DNA of 64,000 nt. It comes from Algoriphagus limi. GTDB taxonomy: Bacteria; Bacteroidota; Bacteroidia; Cytophagales; Cyclobacteriaceae. The stretch lies in contig NZ_JANWGH010000001.1 in assembly GCF_024919275.1 (NCBI RefSeq), positions 496,001 to 560,000 of the forward strand. The letters run 5' to 3'. A program made the position numbers and the translations under genes. The notes beneath the pieces were generated by a model, which saw nothing but the letters and a program-made list of their open reading frames with translations, searched no databases and was not told where the DNA came from. Shown in pieces: positions 1-9,400 of this stretch (position 1 is its first letter; each line of letters opens with the position of its first letter).

Positions 1-815
1 ATATTTTTTCCTATCCATCTAACTTTTTATCTCGACTTTATGAGGCTCCCTACCTTGGGGCCTTGATTTACAACATAGTTACTAAGCCAGAATACCAATA
101 CAGAGATGAATTTGCTGATGTTAATGTTGACTTTAAACTCAATTCATCAATAGGAAAAACAAGCGGATTTAAAGCTCCCCATGAGTTTTGGTATTTTTGG
201 CGTCGCTTTATGAATTTTCCGGAAGTACCATTTTCTGAGAGCGAATTTGAAGATCAATTTGATTTTGACACTTTTCAAAAGGAATTAGCATTAATTCAAA
301 AGGCGTTTGATGATAAACCATTTCTCTTTAAAGCAAAAATCGCCAACTGGTATTTAAAGCCCCTTAATGAAAATATTGATGATGCGATTTTTTTGCATCT
401 CCATAGAGATCCAATTCCAATGACAAGGTCTCTTTTGAAAGCAAGAGAAAAGTGGGTTGGAAGCCGTGAAAAATGGTTTTCTTGGAAACCAAGAGAGTAT
501 AACTTGCTAAAAGATTTGGATGTATATCATCAAGTAGCAGGTCAGATATATTTTTTAGAAAAAGAGATATTAACTAATAGAAAGTGCTTAGGAAGCAAAT
601 ATTTATCTTTTAGTTACGAAGAATTTTGTGAGAATCCAGAGCGCATTTATTTCATGATTACTTCAAAAATACAGGAGTTTTCACCTGACTTTTCCATTCC
701 TGACTATAAGGGAGATAAAGAGTTTTCTCCATCAAACCCAATTTCAGAAGATGATAAGCATATCAAAAAAGCTTTTGAATTTTTTGAAAATAAATATGGA
801 GAATTGGTTTATTGA
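1..815 (+). CDS. Sulfotransferase family protein, 5'-truncated by the window edge
   Basis: The reading frame is open from base 3 to the TGA at 813-815, so the true start lies before the window. A TTG at 63 is only an internal codon. Residues encoded before it include YPSNFLSRLYEAPYLGALIY, which resembles the segment following the PAPS-binding loop in bacterial sulfotransferases. The later FLHLHRDPIPMTRSLLKARE resembles the 3'-phosphate-binding region with its conserved Arg and Ser. The protein would transfer sulfate from PAPS to an unknown acceptor. The N-terminal P-loop is not visible. The next plus-strand signal is a terminator about 215 bp downstream. The fold call is from pattern recognition; the substrate cannot be inferred. 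Confidence 0.72.
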   Translation, partial: IFSYPSNFLSRLYEAPYLGALIYNIVTKPEYQYRDEFADVNVDFKLNSSIGKTSGFKAPHEFWYFWRRFMNFPEVPFSESEFEDQFDFDTFQKELALIQKAFDDKPFLFKAKIANWYLKPLNENIDDAIFLHLHRDPIPMTRSLLKAREKWVGSREKWFSWKPREYNLLKDLDVYHQVAGQIYFLEKEILTNRKCLGSKYLSFSYEEFCENPERIYFMITSKIQEFSPDFSIPDYKGDKEFSPSNPISEDDKHIKKAFEFFENKYGELVY

Positions 816-1030
816 ATGAGCCTATTTACTATTAAAGGCTGCGTTTCAAAAGCATAGGTATTTCGTGTAGTTTTATTAAGGTCTTATTTGGTTGGCAAAG
901 CTGGTTTAAAGTCAATTTTGAAAAATCAGGAATTAATTCAGGTTTTTTCCAATAGTTTATAATGAGGAAATCTTCCAAGAGATAGTTTTATATTTGAATG
1001 TTAAAGTGATGTAGAAATAGTATTCATAGA

Positions 1031-1056
1031 CGCCTCTGGAAAAGGAGGCGTTTTTT
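1031..1056 (+). terminator. Intrinsic terminator
   Basis: CGCCTC (1031-1036) pairs with GAGGCG (1045-1050) around an 8-nt loop and is followed by six T. It lies 215 bp past the sulfotransferase stop and probably ends that transcript. Confidence 0.7.
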
Positions 1057-1220
1057 ATTTGTGAGGTTTTGAATACGCTTCAAGGTTCTACGTTTAAGTA
1101 GTTTTTACTATTTACCATTTCTCTAAAACGAATATTCGTTGCCATCTTGCTTTGGCTGAATTTTCATTTCCATTTTTTTAATTTTTGGTCCAGCGCTGAG
1201 GGAGAATTGGAATCCCTTCT

Positions 1221-1240
1221 CCCACGGTTAAAACCGTGGG
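1221..1240. repeat. REP-like perfect palindrome
   Basis: CCCACGGTT and AACCGTGGG form a 9-bp stem around a 2-nt AA centre, followed by GCTATTGATAAA. Such intergenic palindromes are typical of REP-type dispersed elements; the family assignment is inference. There is no T-run, so it is not a terminator. Confidence 0.55.
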
Positions 1241-1369
1241 CTATTGATAAACTAGATAATGATTGTGAAATCAACATTGAACCTTGAACCCAAAACCTAG
1301 AACAAATTAAGTCATTGTATGAGATCGGAAGCACACCGTTAATCATCAATAACAATTAACCAATAACCA

Positions 1370-2062
1370 TTAACCCTTCTTCCTCTGCTTCCTTATCGTC
1401 ATAAAAAACAAGGTAAACCCAGAACCAATAGTCAACAAACCGAAAAGGGAAAACGCTCTTAATAAGAGATTATTGAAGTTGTCTCTTCCTGCATAATCCA
1501 TGGTGTGGAACATCCATAAGAAATCAAACCAGCGCCAACTGCGATGACGGACACGTTCAAAACTTCCATTTCTGGCATCGATATAGGCAGTAAGATTCTC
1601 CGGATGATCAAAATGAATTGCCCAAGCTGGTAAAGGTCTCTCACGAAACTCATGATGTGATCCAGTTTCTGTCAAATACTCAACCGACTTGATTCCAAAA
1701 TCACCCTTGATGTGTATTTGAGCAATCTCTCTTGCTTCTTCCTCCGAAATCTCTCCCTTTAGTTCTCCTGTTTTAGCATCAAATAATTGGGCATCATTGA
1801 TCCAGTAAAAAGGTTGATGTTTGATATAGCGCAATTCTAAACTTGAAATCTGTAAAATAGAATCTAGGGAAGCTGGGTCTAATAAATTGGAAGCACTGAC
1901 TTGCATTTGATGAGTTTCATGAAAATGATCTCCATGAATCTCATCGATATCTGTCCAGGAGAAATAGATTCCCGATAGGGTCCAAAAGAAGAATTGAATC
2001 CCAATAAATACGCCAAGGAAGCGATGTGTTCTTCGGATGTAATACTGATTGTTTTTACGCAT
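1370..2062 (-). CDS. PepSY-associated TM domain protein
   Basis: A 230-residue protein with an N-terminal membrane helix at about 13-35 (HRFLGVFIGIQFFFWTLSG) and a C-terminal helix at about 197-220. The central domain contains DAKTGEL and YIDARNGSFERVRHR, typical PepSY-type segments. PepSY membrane proteins often accompany metal uptake or reduction systems. It is the last gene of the minus-strand metal-efflux cluster, 18 bp after the CHY zinc-finger gene, so a role in copper or iron handling in the envelope is likely but unproven. It is short compared with full PepSY-TM reductases and has only two clear helices. Confidence 0.75.
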   Translation of the reverse strand: MRKNNQYYIRRTHRFLGVFIGIQFFFWTLSGIYFSWTDIDEIHGDHFHETHQMQVSASNLLDPASLDSILQISSLELRYIKHQPFYWINDAQLFDAKTGELKGEISEEEAREIAQIHIKGDFGIKSVEYLTETGSHHEFRERPLPAWAIHFDHPENLTAYIDARNGSFERVRHRSWRWFDFLWMFHTMDYAGRDNFNNLLLRAFSLFGLLTIGSGFTLFFMTIRKQRKKG

Positions 2063-2080
2063 GGGCTGGGGTAGGGGAAA

Positions 2081-2512
2081 TTACTGTTTGGGTTCCGTCT
2101 CGAAATAAAGGTGATAATGTTTGCTACAACCTGGATTGAAACTGGATTTGCATTTTGGACAGGTATTGTTGGAGTCCATGTATTCCTGAATTCCTAGTTC
2201 CGTTCCGCAGACTCCGCAAAGGATGGCTTTTTGATCAAATTCTGTTTTGGGCCAAACTTGATGCTCATGGTCGGCTTCTTCTTCATGGCAGGAAAAGCAT
2301 GGATAATATTTATCACAGCATTTAAACTTTATGGCAATGATGTCCAAGTCTGAATGCCAATGAACACAACGGGTTTGATTATCCACCGGCTTTCCGAAAA
2401 CATTGATGCCTCGAATTTGAGAAATCTTCAAAGGCTCCAAAATCTTTTCCTGAGCGAATGCAAAGGAGCTGATGGAGAATATGAAAAGGAGGAATAAGAC
2501 TGTTTTTTTCAT
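2081..2512 (-). CDS. Exported CHY zinc-finger protein
   Basis: A 143-residue protein starting at MKKTVLFLLF (ATG at 2512); an ATG 15 bp upstream is less likely because it would put extra residues ahead of the signal peptide. Residues 1-20 look like a cleavable signal ending FAFAQ. The rest matches the CHY zinc-finger pattern: NQTRCVHWHSDLDIIAIKFK, then CCDKYYPCFSCHEE, then CGVCG and CPKC pairs that would bind several zinc ions. CHY fingers are normally cytoplasmic or part of larger proteins, so an exported copy inside a metal-efflux cluster is unusual. It may bind zinc or copper in the periplasm. The domain call is strong; the function is inferred. Confidence 0.78.
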   Translation of the reverse strand: MKKTVLFLLFIFSISSFAFAQEKILEPLKISQIRGINVFGKPVDNQTRCVHWHSDLDIIAIKFKCCDKYYPCFSCHEEEADHEHQVWPKTEFDQKAILCGVCGTELGIQEYMDSNNTCPKCKSSFNPGCSKHYHLYFETEPKQ

Positions 2513-2548
2513 TTGGATAAAATTCAAATAGCGACTTTATTTTCATAT

Positions 2549-2592
2549 CACCCTGAGCGCCTGCTTTACCGTCAGGCAGGGAGTCGAAGGGT
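2549..2592. repeat. Dispersed 'gagcgaagtcgaa' family repeat, copy A
   Basis: CACCCTGAG...GAGTCGAAGGGT with outer arms ACCCT/AGGGT and an inner CCTGC/GCAGG hairpin. Related to copies at 18464-18532 and 59361-59455. A T-run follows at 2593, so it could also stop plus-strand transcription. Confidence 0.55.
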
Positions 2593-2656
2593 CTTTTTTC
2601 TCCAGACTCCTGTCTGTAGAATGCTCGGACTGATAAAGATTTTTAGTGCTTCAAGC

Positions 2657-2740
2657 TGTCGACTGTGGACTGTGGACTGTGGACTGTTGACCATCGACTA
2701 TTGTCCATGTACTGTCGACTGTGAACCGTCGACTGTTGAC
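2657..2740. repeat. Tandem heptamer repeat (12 units)
   Basis: Exactly twelve 7-bp units with consensus TGTCGAC/TGTGGAC/TGTTGAC run without gaps from 2657 to 2740. The array sits between the DUF3347 lipoprotein and the CHY gene. It is 84 bp long and ends 8 bp short of the lipoprotein stop codon. Confidence 0.85.
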
Positions 2741-2748
2741 TAAACCAA

Positions 2749-3312
2749 TTAATTCACCTCAATCGTATCCTGCACCGAACCGCAAGTCAGCATAGAACTT
2801 CCGAATAAGGGATTTTTGATATCTGTCGATGCACTCAACCAAACTCCTCCGGTATTATTCTTATACATCGGGCAATATTGCTCATAAAGTGTGCGATCCG
2901 TGCCGGCGATTTGAATAAAATCCTTCATCAATACGCTCAAGGTCTGAAAACTCTCCCGCTGTGCTGCGATATCCTCTGAGTTAAGGTTTTCAGCCACCAT
3001 AGCAACTTCCATTTGCAGTCTTTCTGCTTCTTCTATGTCTTCACCCTTGGAAGAAGCGACATCGAAGGATTTTAAAGCAGCTACCAAGGCTTCACTTTTG
3101 GATGCTGCCTCTCCAGAGTTATCATTTACCAATGCATCCTTCACTTCTAGGTAAGCATCGATGATGGCTGAAGTTCCAGTCGCTTCAGAAACGACCGCGC
3201 TCTCGGCGGAAATTTCCTGGGTTTCAGTTTGCGTTTCTTGTTCAGTTTTACTTTCAGAACAAGCAAATAGGATCATTCCTAAGGCAAGTGCGAATAATGA
3301 ATTTTTGATCAT
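2749..3312 (-). CDS. DUF3347 domain lipoprotein
   Basis: A 187-residue protein with lipoprotein signal MIKNSLFALALGMILFAC (Cys18), then an acidic Glu/Thr-rich linker, then a helical DUF3347 domain from about residue 47. The domain ends in the metal-site-like signature YEQYCPMYKN...GGVWLS...NPLFGSSMLTCG. The same domain forms the C-terminus of the adjacent CusB-like adaptor (3324-5099), 11 bp upstream in the same operon. It probably binds copper or another soft metal at the outer membrane, passing it to or sensing for the pump. The metal is inferred from Cys/Met residues and context. Confidence 0.85.
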   Translation of the reverse strand: MIKNSLFALALGMILFACSESKTEQETQTETQEISAESAVVSEATGTSAIIDAYLEVKDALVNDNSGEAASKSEALVAALKSFDVASSKGEDIEEAERLQMEVAMVAENLNSEDIAAQRESFQTLSVLMKDFIQIAGTDRTLYEQYCPMYKNNTGGVWLSASTDIKNPLFGSSMLTCGSVQDTIEVN

Positions 3313-3323
3313 GGTTTTTAAAA

Positions 3324-5099
3324 TTAATGATTATGTGTTGTAGAAATTTGAGTTGATACTGTTTGGGTAGCCAAAACAGGCTGACCTTTAAGGTAGGTTT
3401 GCTTTACTTCACCGCAAGTTAGCATGGAAGCGCCAAAGTAAGGGTTGGTAATATCCTTTCTTTCCGAAAGCCAATAGGCTCCCTGATCCCCAAAAGCCAT
3501 GGGACAATAATCCTTGTAAACGACCTCCTTGTCCAAGCCGAATCGCTCTGTCATTTCCAAAATTCCTTCTGATAATCCAGCAAAAGCCAATCTGGCTTTT
3601 TCAAGATCTTCTGCTGTTTGAAGTCGTTCAATAGCACTTTTCAGTTGGGTTTGAACTTGCATCCATTCATTATGAGTAGATCCACTTAATAGATTCAGAT
3701 CAACCTGATCTAAAATGGATTGAGTATTTTTAGCTTTTGCTAAACTTTCATCAAATTCATCTGCTACTAAAGCATTTTTTAGCTCAAAGTATGCATCTGC
3801 AAGGCGAGTTATTTGAGTTCTAAATTCCGGAGAAACGTCCAGGGTTTTAGTTTCGGGTCGGTTCATCATGCTAAACTGACCCGAAAGCTGGGCAGCAGCG
3901 TCAATAGCAAAAACCCCATTGCTTACAATCTCTTCTCCGGCCTGAAGGCCAGCCTCCACTTGGTAGGAATCACCGACTTTGGAACCCAAGGTAATTTCCC
4001 GCATTTCAAAGGCTGGAACTTCTGAGCCCGGAACTTTGACGTAAACCACGGATCTTTTTCCTGACCATAGGATAGAAGTTCTAGGAATGGAAATCTCCTG
4101 GGAACCGCTTGATGCTTTTGATTTCAATTGGGCAGTGACAAACATCTCAGGTTTTAGCTTTTCTTGGCTATTGGAAACCTCTGCACGAACGGATGCTGCT
4201 CTTGTGGAAGGATTAATCAAAGGGTCGATATAAGACACTTGGGCCTTGAAAGTTTCACCTGGTAATCCTGCCACTGAAAATGATACCTCATTACCTACAC
4301 TTAAGAATGGGAGATCGGACTCATAAGCATCCAAAAGCACCCAAAGTTTGCTTAGGTCTACGATATTGAACAAGACAGAACCGGTAGAAACATAATCTCC
4401 AACAGCGATTTTTCGCTCCAATACCACACCACTATGCTCGGCAACAATATCGATTTGATCCCGAACTTGGCCTGTACTTTCTATTTGGGAGATTTGAGAC
4501 TCACTCAATTTCCATAATCTGAGTTTTTCTTTGGCTGCTTGGTAAAGTTCTGGGAACCGATCTTTGGATTTGGCTGCTTCAATTAATTCCTGCTGCGCAG
4601 TCAATAACTCAGGCGAATAGATACTGGCCAGTTTTTGGCCTTCACGAACCTTCTCACCTGTAAACGTGATATATAATTTTTCTATTCTTCCCGGGAATTT
4701 GGCAGTAATGGCAGCGTTTTCCCTCTCATCAGCCTGAATTTTTCCGGTGAGGGTAACTAGCCCACCAGATGCATTCCCTCCCACAACCGTAGTGCTGATA
4801 TTTGCCAAAGCAGCTGCTTGAGGACTCATTTCAAAAACCAAAGGATTGTCGTTTTGACTACTTGAAGCAGCCGAAAGTGGAATCAGATCCATTCCACATA
4901 TCGGACAATCTCCCGGTTCATTCAGCTTGATTTGCGGATGCATGGAGCAGGTCCAAATTTGACTGGCTAATTCTCCCGGGTGATTGTGATCAGCTTCCGG
5001 ATTTGGTTCTGAACTAGGTTTGATCAACCATCCGATTCCTATTCCCAGCACTAAAATGCCGGCGATTTTTATCCATTTATTTGAAAGTAGCTTTTTCAT
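3324..5099 (-). CDS. cusB: CusB-like efflux RND periplasmic adaptor with heavy-metal-binding and DUF3347 domains
   Basis: A 591-residue membrane-fusion protein. An N-terminal membrane anchor lies at about 12-26. A heavy-metal-binding zinc-ribbon-like motif at 49-74 has Cys51, Met53, His54, Cys65, Cys68 and Met70. The lipoyl/barrel-sandwich and hairpin regions follow (VTLTGKIQADERENAAITAK, then LYITFTGEKVREGQKLASIY), then a beta-barrel. A DUF3347 domain occupies about 430-572, with YCPMAFGDQ and NPYFGASMLTCG. The C-terminus ends THNH. It bridges the CusA pump and the TolC-type channel and may hand over metal through both terminal sites. It lies 6 bp after the TolC gene. The added DUF3347 domain makes it longer than E. 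coli CusB (about 400 residues). Confidence 0.9.
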   Translation of the reverse strand: MKKLLSNKWIKIAGILVLGIGIGWLIKPSSEPNPEADHNHPGELASQIWTCSMHPQIKLNEPGDCPICGMDLIPLSAASSSQNDNPLVFEMSPQAAALANISTTVVGGNASGGLVTLTGKIQADERENAAITAKFPGRIEKLYITFTGEKVREGQKLASIYSPELLTAQQELIEAAKSKDRFPELYQAAKEKLRLWKLSESQISQIESTGQVRDQIDIVAEHSGVVLERKIAVGDYVSTGSVLFNIVDLSKLWVLLDAYESDLPFLSVGNEVSFSVAGLPGETFKAQVSYIDPLINPSTRAASVRAEVSNSQEKLKPEMFVTAQLKSKASSGSQEISIPRTSILWSGKRSVVYVKVPGSEVPAFEMREITLGSKVGDSYQVEAGLQAGEEIVSNGVFAIDAAAQLSGQFSMMNRPETKTLDVSPEFRTQITRLADAYFELKNALVADEFDESLAKAKNTQSILDQVDLNLLSGSTHNEWMQVQTQLKSAIERLQTAEDLEKARLAFAGLSEGILEMTERFGLDKEVVYKDYCPMAFGDQGAYWLSERKDITNPYFGASMLTCGEVKQTYLKGQPVLATQTVSTQISTTHNH

Positions 5100-5105
5100 A
5101 GCTTA

Positions 5106-6404
5106 TTAGTTTAAAGAGGAAATATCATTGGAAAGCAAAGACTCCAACTTGGCCAAACTTTGGTGCTGCATGACGACAGCATTGATTTCTTTCAGCTGAA
5201 AATCCAATAATTGCTGTTGAACTGCCAACACATCTTCCAGTCCATTTCCATTTGCTGTTAATGAGGTAGTGAGCAATTTCAACGTTTGCTCTGCGATTTC
5301 TTTTTGTTCCTGATAGAGTTCGATTTTCCGATTTGCATTTTCCAGATCCCGGATGGCATTTGCCCATTCCATAGCCAACATGTTTTGTTCTTTTTCTTTG
5401 CGCAAAAGCGTGGCTTCCCGGAGTAATTCTGTCTCCTTGATTTTTGAATCGGTCTTTTTTCGGTAGATAGGTAAGGTAATACTCACCATGGGCATGATCA
5501 TATCTCTTCCGCCCATCATCATATTTCCCTCAGGTCTAGGTTGGAAAGGCATGTAATCAATTCCCGCACCCAACATCGGTCTCCCTTCCAATCTTGCCAT
5601 CCGTTCTTCTTGTTCCAAAGCAGCATACTGGGCATCAAAATTCGCCAGTATGGGATTGTTTGCCTGAATGCTATCTAAAAGAACCAGTTTATCGGTGAGT
5701 AATTCTGTAGGCTCCAAGGTATCCAAGCTTGAAATCTTCGCATGAATGTCCCGGTTCAGCAATTGGTTGAATTTGATCTGCAGAGGAATCAATTCGTCCT
5801 CAAGAGTCAAAATGGAATTATTCAATTCCAACTGCTGCATGCGGATCCTTAGGATGTCACTCATTTGAGTGCCTGATCCAGCTTTGGACATTGACATATC
5901 AGTTGAGGAACTTTGATTTGAAGAACTGCTGTATTTCACCAAAGCCAATCGCTCATATTCTTTCAGGTATTCAAGGTTTTCCCGATTGATTTCAATTTCC
6001 TTTTGAATGCGATACAACTCAAACCAAGTAGATTTCACTTCGAAAAAGAGCTTGTTTTTAGCATCCAAAAAGAGGTGGTATCGTGCCTCTGCCTGAAGGT
6101 TTGCAGCCTCTTTTCGAGTTCCTAAAGTTCCAAACCAAGGAAACATCTGCATCAAGCGGATATCTGCTACCTGATTCCCCATAAATCGCTCCATAGGAGA
6201 GAAGAATATTCCTGCATTCAATTCAGGATCTGGTAGGGTACCCACTTGAGGGGCTTTTTCCAAAGCCGCCAAATACTCTTGGTAAAATGCCTTCAGCTCA
6301 GGGTTATTTTCACCAGCCAACACCAGATAATCATCTAAGCTTTGGGCTGGGCTAAAAGACCAAGAAACGGCAAATAGGATGAAGAATAGGATTTTCTTTC
6401 TCAT
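5106..6404 (-). CDS. TolC family outer-membrane efflux protein (CusC-like)
   Basis: A 432-residue protein with signal peptide (MRKKILFFILFAVSWSFSPA) and two long coiled-coil helical repeats typical of TolC channels. Regions such as AANLQAEARYHLFLDAKNKL and QEIAEQTLKLL-type helices flank short beta segments. A Ser/Asn-rich insert (YSSSSNQSSSTDMSMSKAG) is seen around residue 160 and a Met/Gly-rich turn (NMMMGGRDMIMPM) around 295, the latter possibly suited to soft metals. It lies 3 bp from cusA and 6 bp from cusB, so all three are co-transcribed. The family call is firm and the metal specificity comes from neighbours. Confidence 0.88.
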   Translation of the reverse strand: MRKKILFFILFAVSWSFSPAQSLDDYLVLAGENNPELKAFYQEYLAALEKAPQVGTLPDPELNAGIFFSPMERFMGNQVADIRLMQMFPWFGTLGTRKEAANLQAEARYHLFLDAKNKLFFEVKSTWFELYRIQKEIEINRENLEYLKEYERLALVKYSSSSNQSSSTDMSMSKAGSGTQMSDILRIRMQQLELNNSILTLEDELIPLQIKFNQLLNRDIHAKISSLDTLEPTELLTDKLVLLDSIQANNPILANFDAQYAALEQEERMARLEGRPMLGAGIDYMPFQPRPEGNMMMGGRDMIMPMVSITLPIYRKKTDSKIKETELLREATLLRKEKEQNMLAMEWANAIRDLENANRKIELYQEQKEIAEQTLKLLTTSLTANGNGLEDVLAVQQQLLDFQLKEINAVVMQHQSLAKLESLLSNDISSLN

Positions 6405-6407
6405 GGC

Positions 6408-9400
6408 CTATTGATTTTGATCTGCTGTGAATGCAGATGGATTAGTCGATAATTTTCTTTCTGCCCACCAGCAATAAAGGGTAGGAACCAGAAACACGGT
6501 TGTCAATTCCAAGACCATTCCTCCCAAAGCAGGAATGGCCATTGGAATCATAATATCCGATCCTCGTCCAGTGGAGGTTAAAATCGGAATTAGCGCCAAA
6601 AGGGTAGTTGCTGTGGTCATCAAACAAGGCAGTACCCGACGCTTTCCAGCTTCCAAAACTGCTTCACGAATCTCCTGAATGGTTTTGGGTTCGTTGGATT
6701 TGAAACTTTGATCCAAATAGGATGCGACCACCACTCCATCGTCGGTAGCGATTCCGAATAGAGCGATGAATCCTACCCAAACAGCGACAGAAAGGTTGTA
6801 GACTTTCATCTGAAATAAATCCCTCATAGAAATATCAAACAGGGAAAAATTCATAAACCAGTCCTGCCCGTAAAGCCAAAGCATCAAAAATCCTCCTGCA
6901 AAGGCCATTGCGATTCCAGAGAAAACAAATAGGCTGGTAGATACGGCTCTAAACTGGAAGTAAAGGATTAGGAAAATGATGATCAAGCAAAGCGGTACCA
7001 CGATCGAAAGTCTCTTTTCGGCCCGAACCTGGTTTTCATAGCTTCCTGAGAATACATAGCGGACTCCTTGTGGAACCACCAATTCACTGGTAGCTATTTT
7101 TTCTTTCAAATAATTCTGGGCTTGCTCTACCACACTCACTTCGGCGAAGCCCGGTTTTTTATCCAGAAGAACATAACCCACCAAAAAGCTATTTTCCCCC
7201 CGAATCATATCCGGCCCTTTGCGATAGCTGATTTCCGCCAATTGACCTAATGGTATGTAATTGCCTTGAGGAGTCGGAACCTGTAGATTTTCAATGGCTG
7301 CCGGATCATCTCTATACTCCCGCGCATAGCGAACCCGTATAGGGTAGCGTTCCCTTCCTTCCACAGTAGTGCTCAACTGCATTCCCCCAATCGCAGTTTC
7401 AATAAATTCCTGAACATCTACCACATTCATTCCATATCGAGAAATAGCCTCCCGGTTGATGTCCAGTTCTAGGTAAGGTTTGCCAACAATTCGATCTGCA
7501 AATACAGCTTCACTCTTTACGGATGGAACTTCCTTAAGGAATTTTTCAAGTTGGAGTCCAAAACTTTCAATGGTCTGTAAATCTGGACCGTAAACTTTTA
7601 TCCCCATAGGAGCTCGCATACCTGTCTGTAGCATGACGAGACGGGTTTCAATTGGCTGAAGTTTAGGAGCAGAGGTGACTCCCGGAATTTGAATAACGGA
7701 GACAATTTCACCCCAAATATCATCCGGACTTTGGATATGGGATCGCCACTGTCGGAAATACTCCCCATCTGGATCAGGAATCAATTGAGAAGCATTGATC
7801 AAATGGGGTTCCATGCTCTCTGGATCAAACAAGGTTCCATTTTTCAATTCATATTGCCCCTCTGAATTGACCTTGAATCGAATCCGATTTCCATTTTCAT
7901 CCCGGGCAAACTCACTCTTATAGTTGATGGTGTTTTCAAACATCGTGAGCGGTGCAGGATCGATAGCTGTCTCAGCTCTCCCTGCTTTCCCTACCACCAA
8001 TTCAACCTCCGGAATGGCCGTTACCAGCATATCCAATTTTTGGAGAACTTCCTTGTTTTCCTGCACACCTGCATGCGGCATGGTTGTAGGCATAAGGAGG
8101 AATGAACCTTCATCCAATGAAGGCATAAATTCTTCACCTAAACCCGGGAAATTGTGAGCTAGGCTGGACCAGAGTGGATTTGTTCTGATATTCCAACCCA
8201 TTTGGTCAAAGGTCTTTGGAACAAAACCGAAAACATTTTCAAATCCCAACCAAACATTGGCTCCAAATAGAATCACAAACGCAGGGAAGGCAATAAAGGT
8301 CTTTTTGTGTTCCAAACACCAGCGAAGGATCTTGGGATAGACTTTGATGAAAAGTGAAAAACCTCCCAAAACCAGAGTCAGCAAAAACGAGATGAATAGG
8401 AAATTGATCCAGGTGCTATTTGATACTCCCAAAGGCATCCACTCCAAGGTTAGGAGGGAAGCCACTGCTACAAGCGTGACAGTTATTATGAGGAAGTTCT
8501 TTCTAGACTCAATTTGTTCTGGAAAATGAAAGGCCAAAGAATGAATCAAACCATAGGTAGCCAATACCCATCCTGCCCAAGACCAAATAGTAAAGGCGAT
8601 GACTATTCCTCCAAGTACCAAAGCATAGTTCCAATACCTTGCAAATTTTCCCTTACAGCTTTTCCAGGAAAATAACCAATGCGAAAAGGCCGGCATGATT
8701 AGTAGCGTGAAGATTACAGCTGAGATCAATGCAAAGGTTTTGGTATAAGCCAGGGGACCAAAGAGTTTACCTTCAGCTGCCTGCAGTGTGAAGACAGGAA
8801 GAAAACTGACAATGGTTGTGCTGACGGCGGTAAGTATGGCACCCGCAACTTCAGAAGTTGCCTCGTAAACAATAGTCAACTTACTTTTTCCAGAAGGAGC
8901 TAATTCGAGATGGCGGAGTATGTTTTCATTTAAAATAATTCCCAAATCCACCATGGTGCCTATCGCAATGGCAATTCCCGAAAGGGCTACGATATTGGCG
9001 TCTACGCCAAAGTACTTCATAAAGACGAAGCAGAGTAGCACCGCTAAAGGCAATAATGCAGAAATCAATAAGGAAGCCCGTAGATTGTAAACCATCACGA
9101 TGATGACGATGATGGTAATTAGGATTTGAAGGGAAATGGCTTCGTAGAGCGTTCCTAAAGTCTCATAAATCAGATTTGTTCGATCATAAAACGGAACAAT
9201 AGTGACTTTCGAGATTTGTCCATTGCTCAGGGTTTTGCTTGGAAGCCCTTCGGAAATTTTTTCGATTTCGGCTTTAACCCCTTCGATGACTTTAAGAGGA
9301 TTATCTCCATAACGCGCGATGACAACTCCTCCGATTGCTTCAGCTCCTGATTTGTCAAGAATCCCACCCATGTTTCGAGGTTGAGGACCGATATTTACTC

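Larger units (their letters stand above)
816..1369. other. Intergenic region with terminator and degenerate short repeats
   Basis: No convincing gene. It holds a plus-strand terminator (1031-1056), a perfect palindrome (1221-1240) and, at about 1268-1376, low-complexity AACC/TTAACCA-like runs behind the PepSY gene. The only reading frame across it (1164-1355, minus) is made of this repeat material. Confidence 0.6.

Noticed and set aside
1164..1355. 63-codon minus-strand frame
   Set aside because: Built from palindrome and low-complexity repeat sequence; no signal or domain.
2657..2740. Possible CRISPR array
   Set aside because: Units are 7 bp with no spacers and no cas genes; simple tandem repeat.
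2513..2743. 76-codon plus-strand frame
   Set aside because: Consists of the dispersed repeat and the heptamer array.
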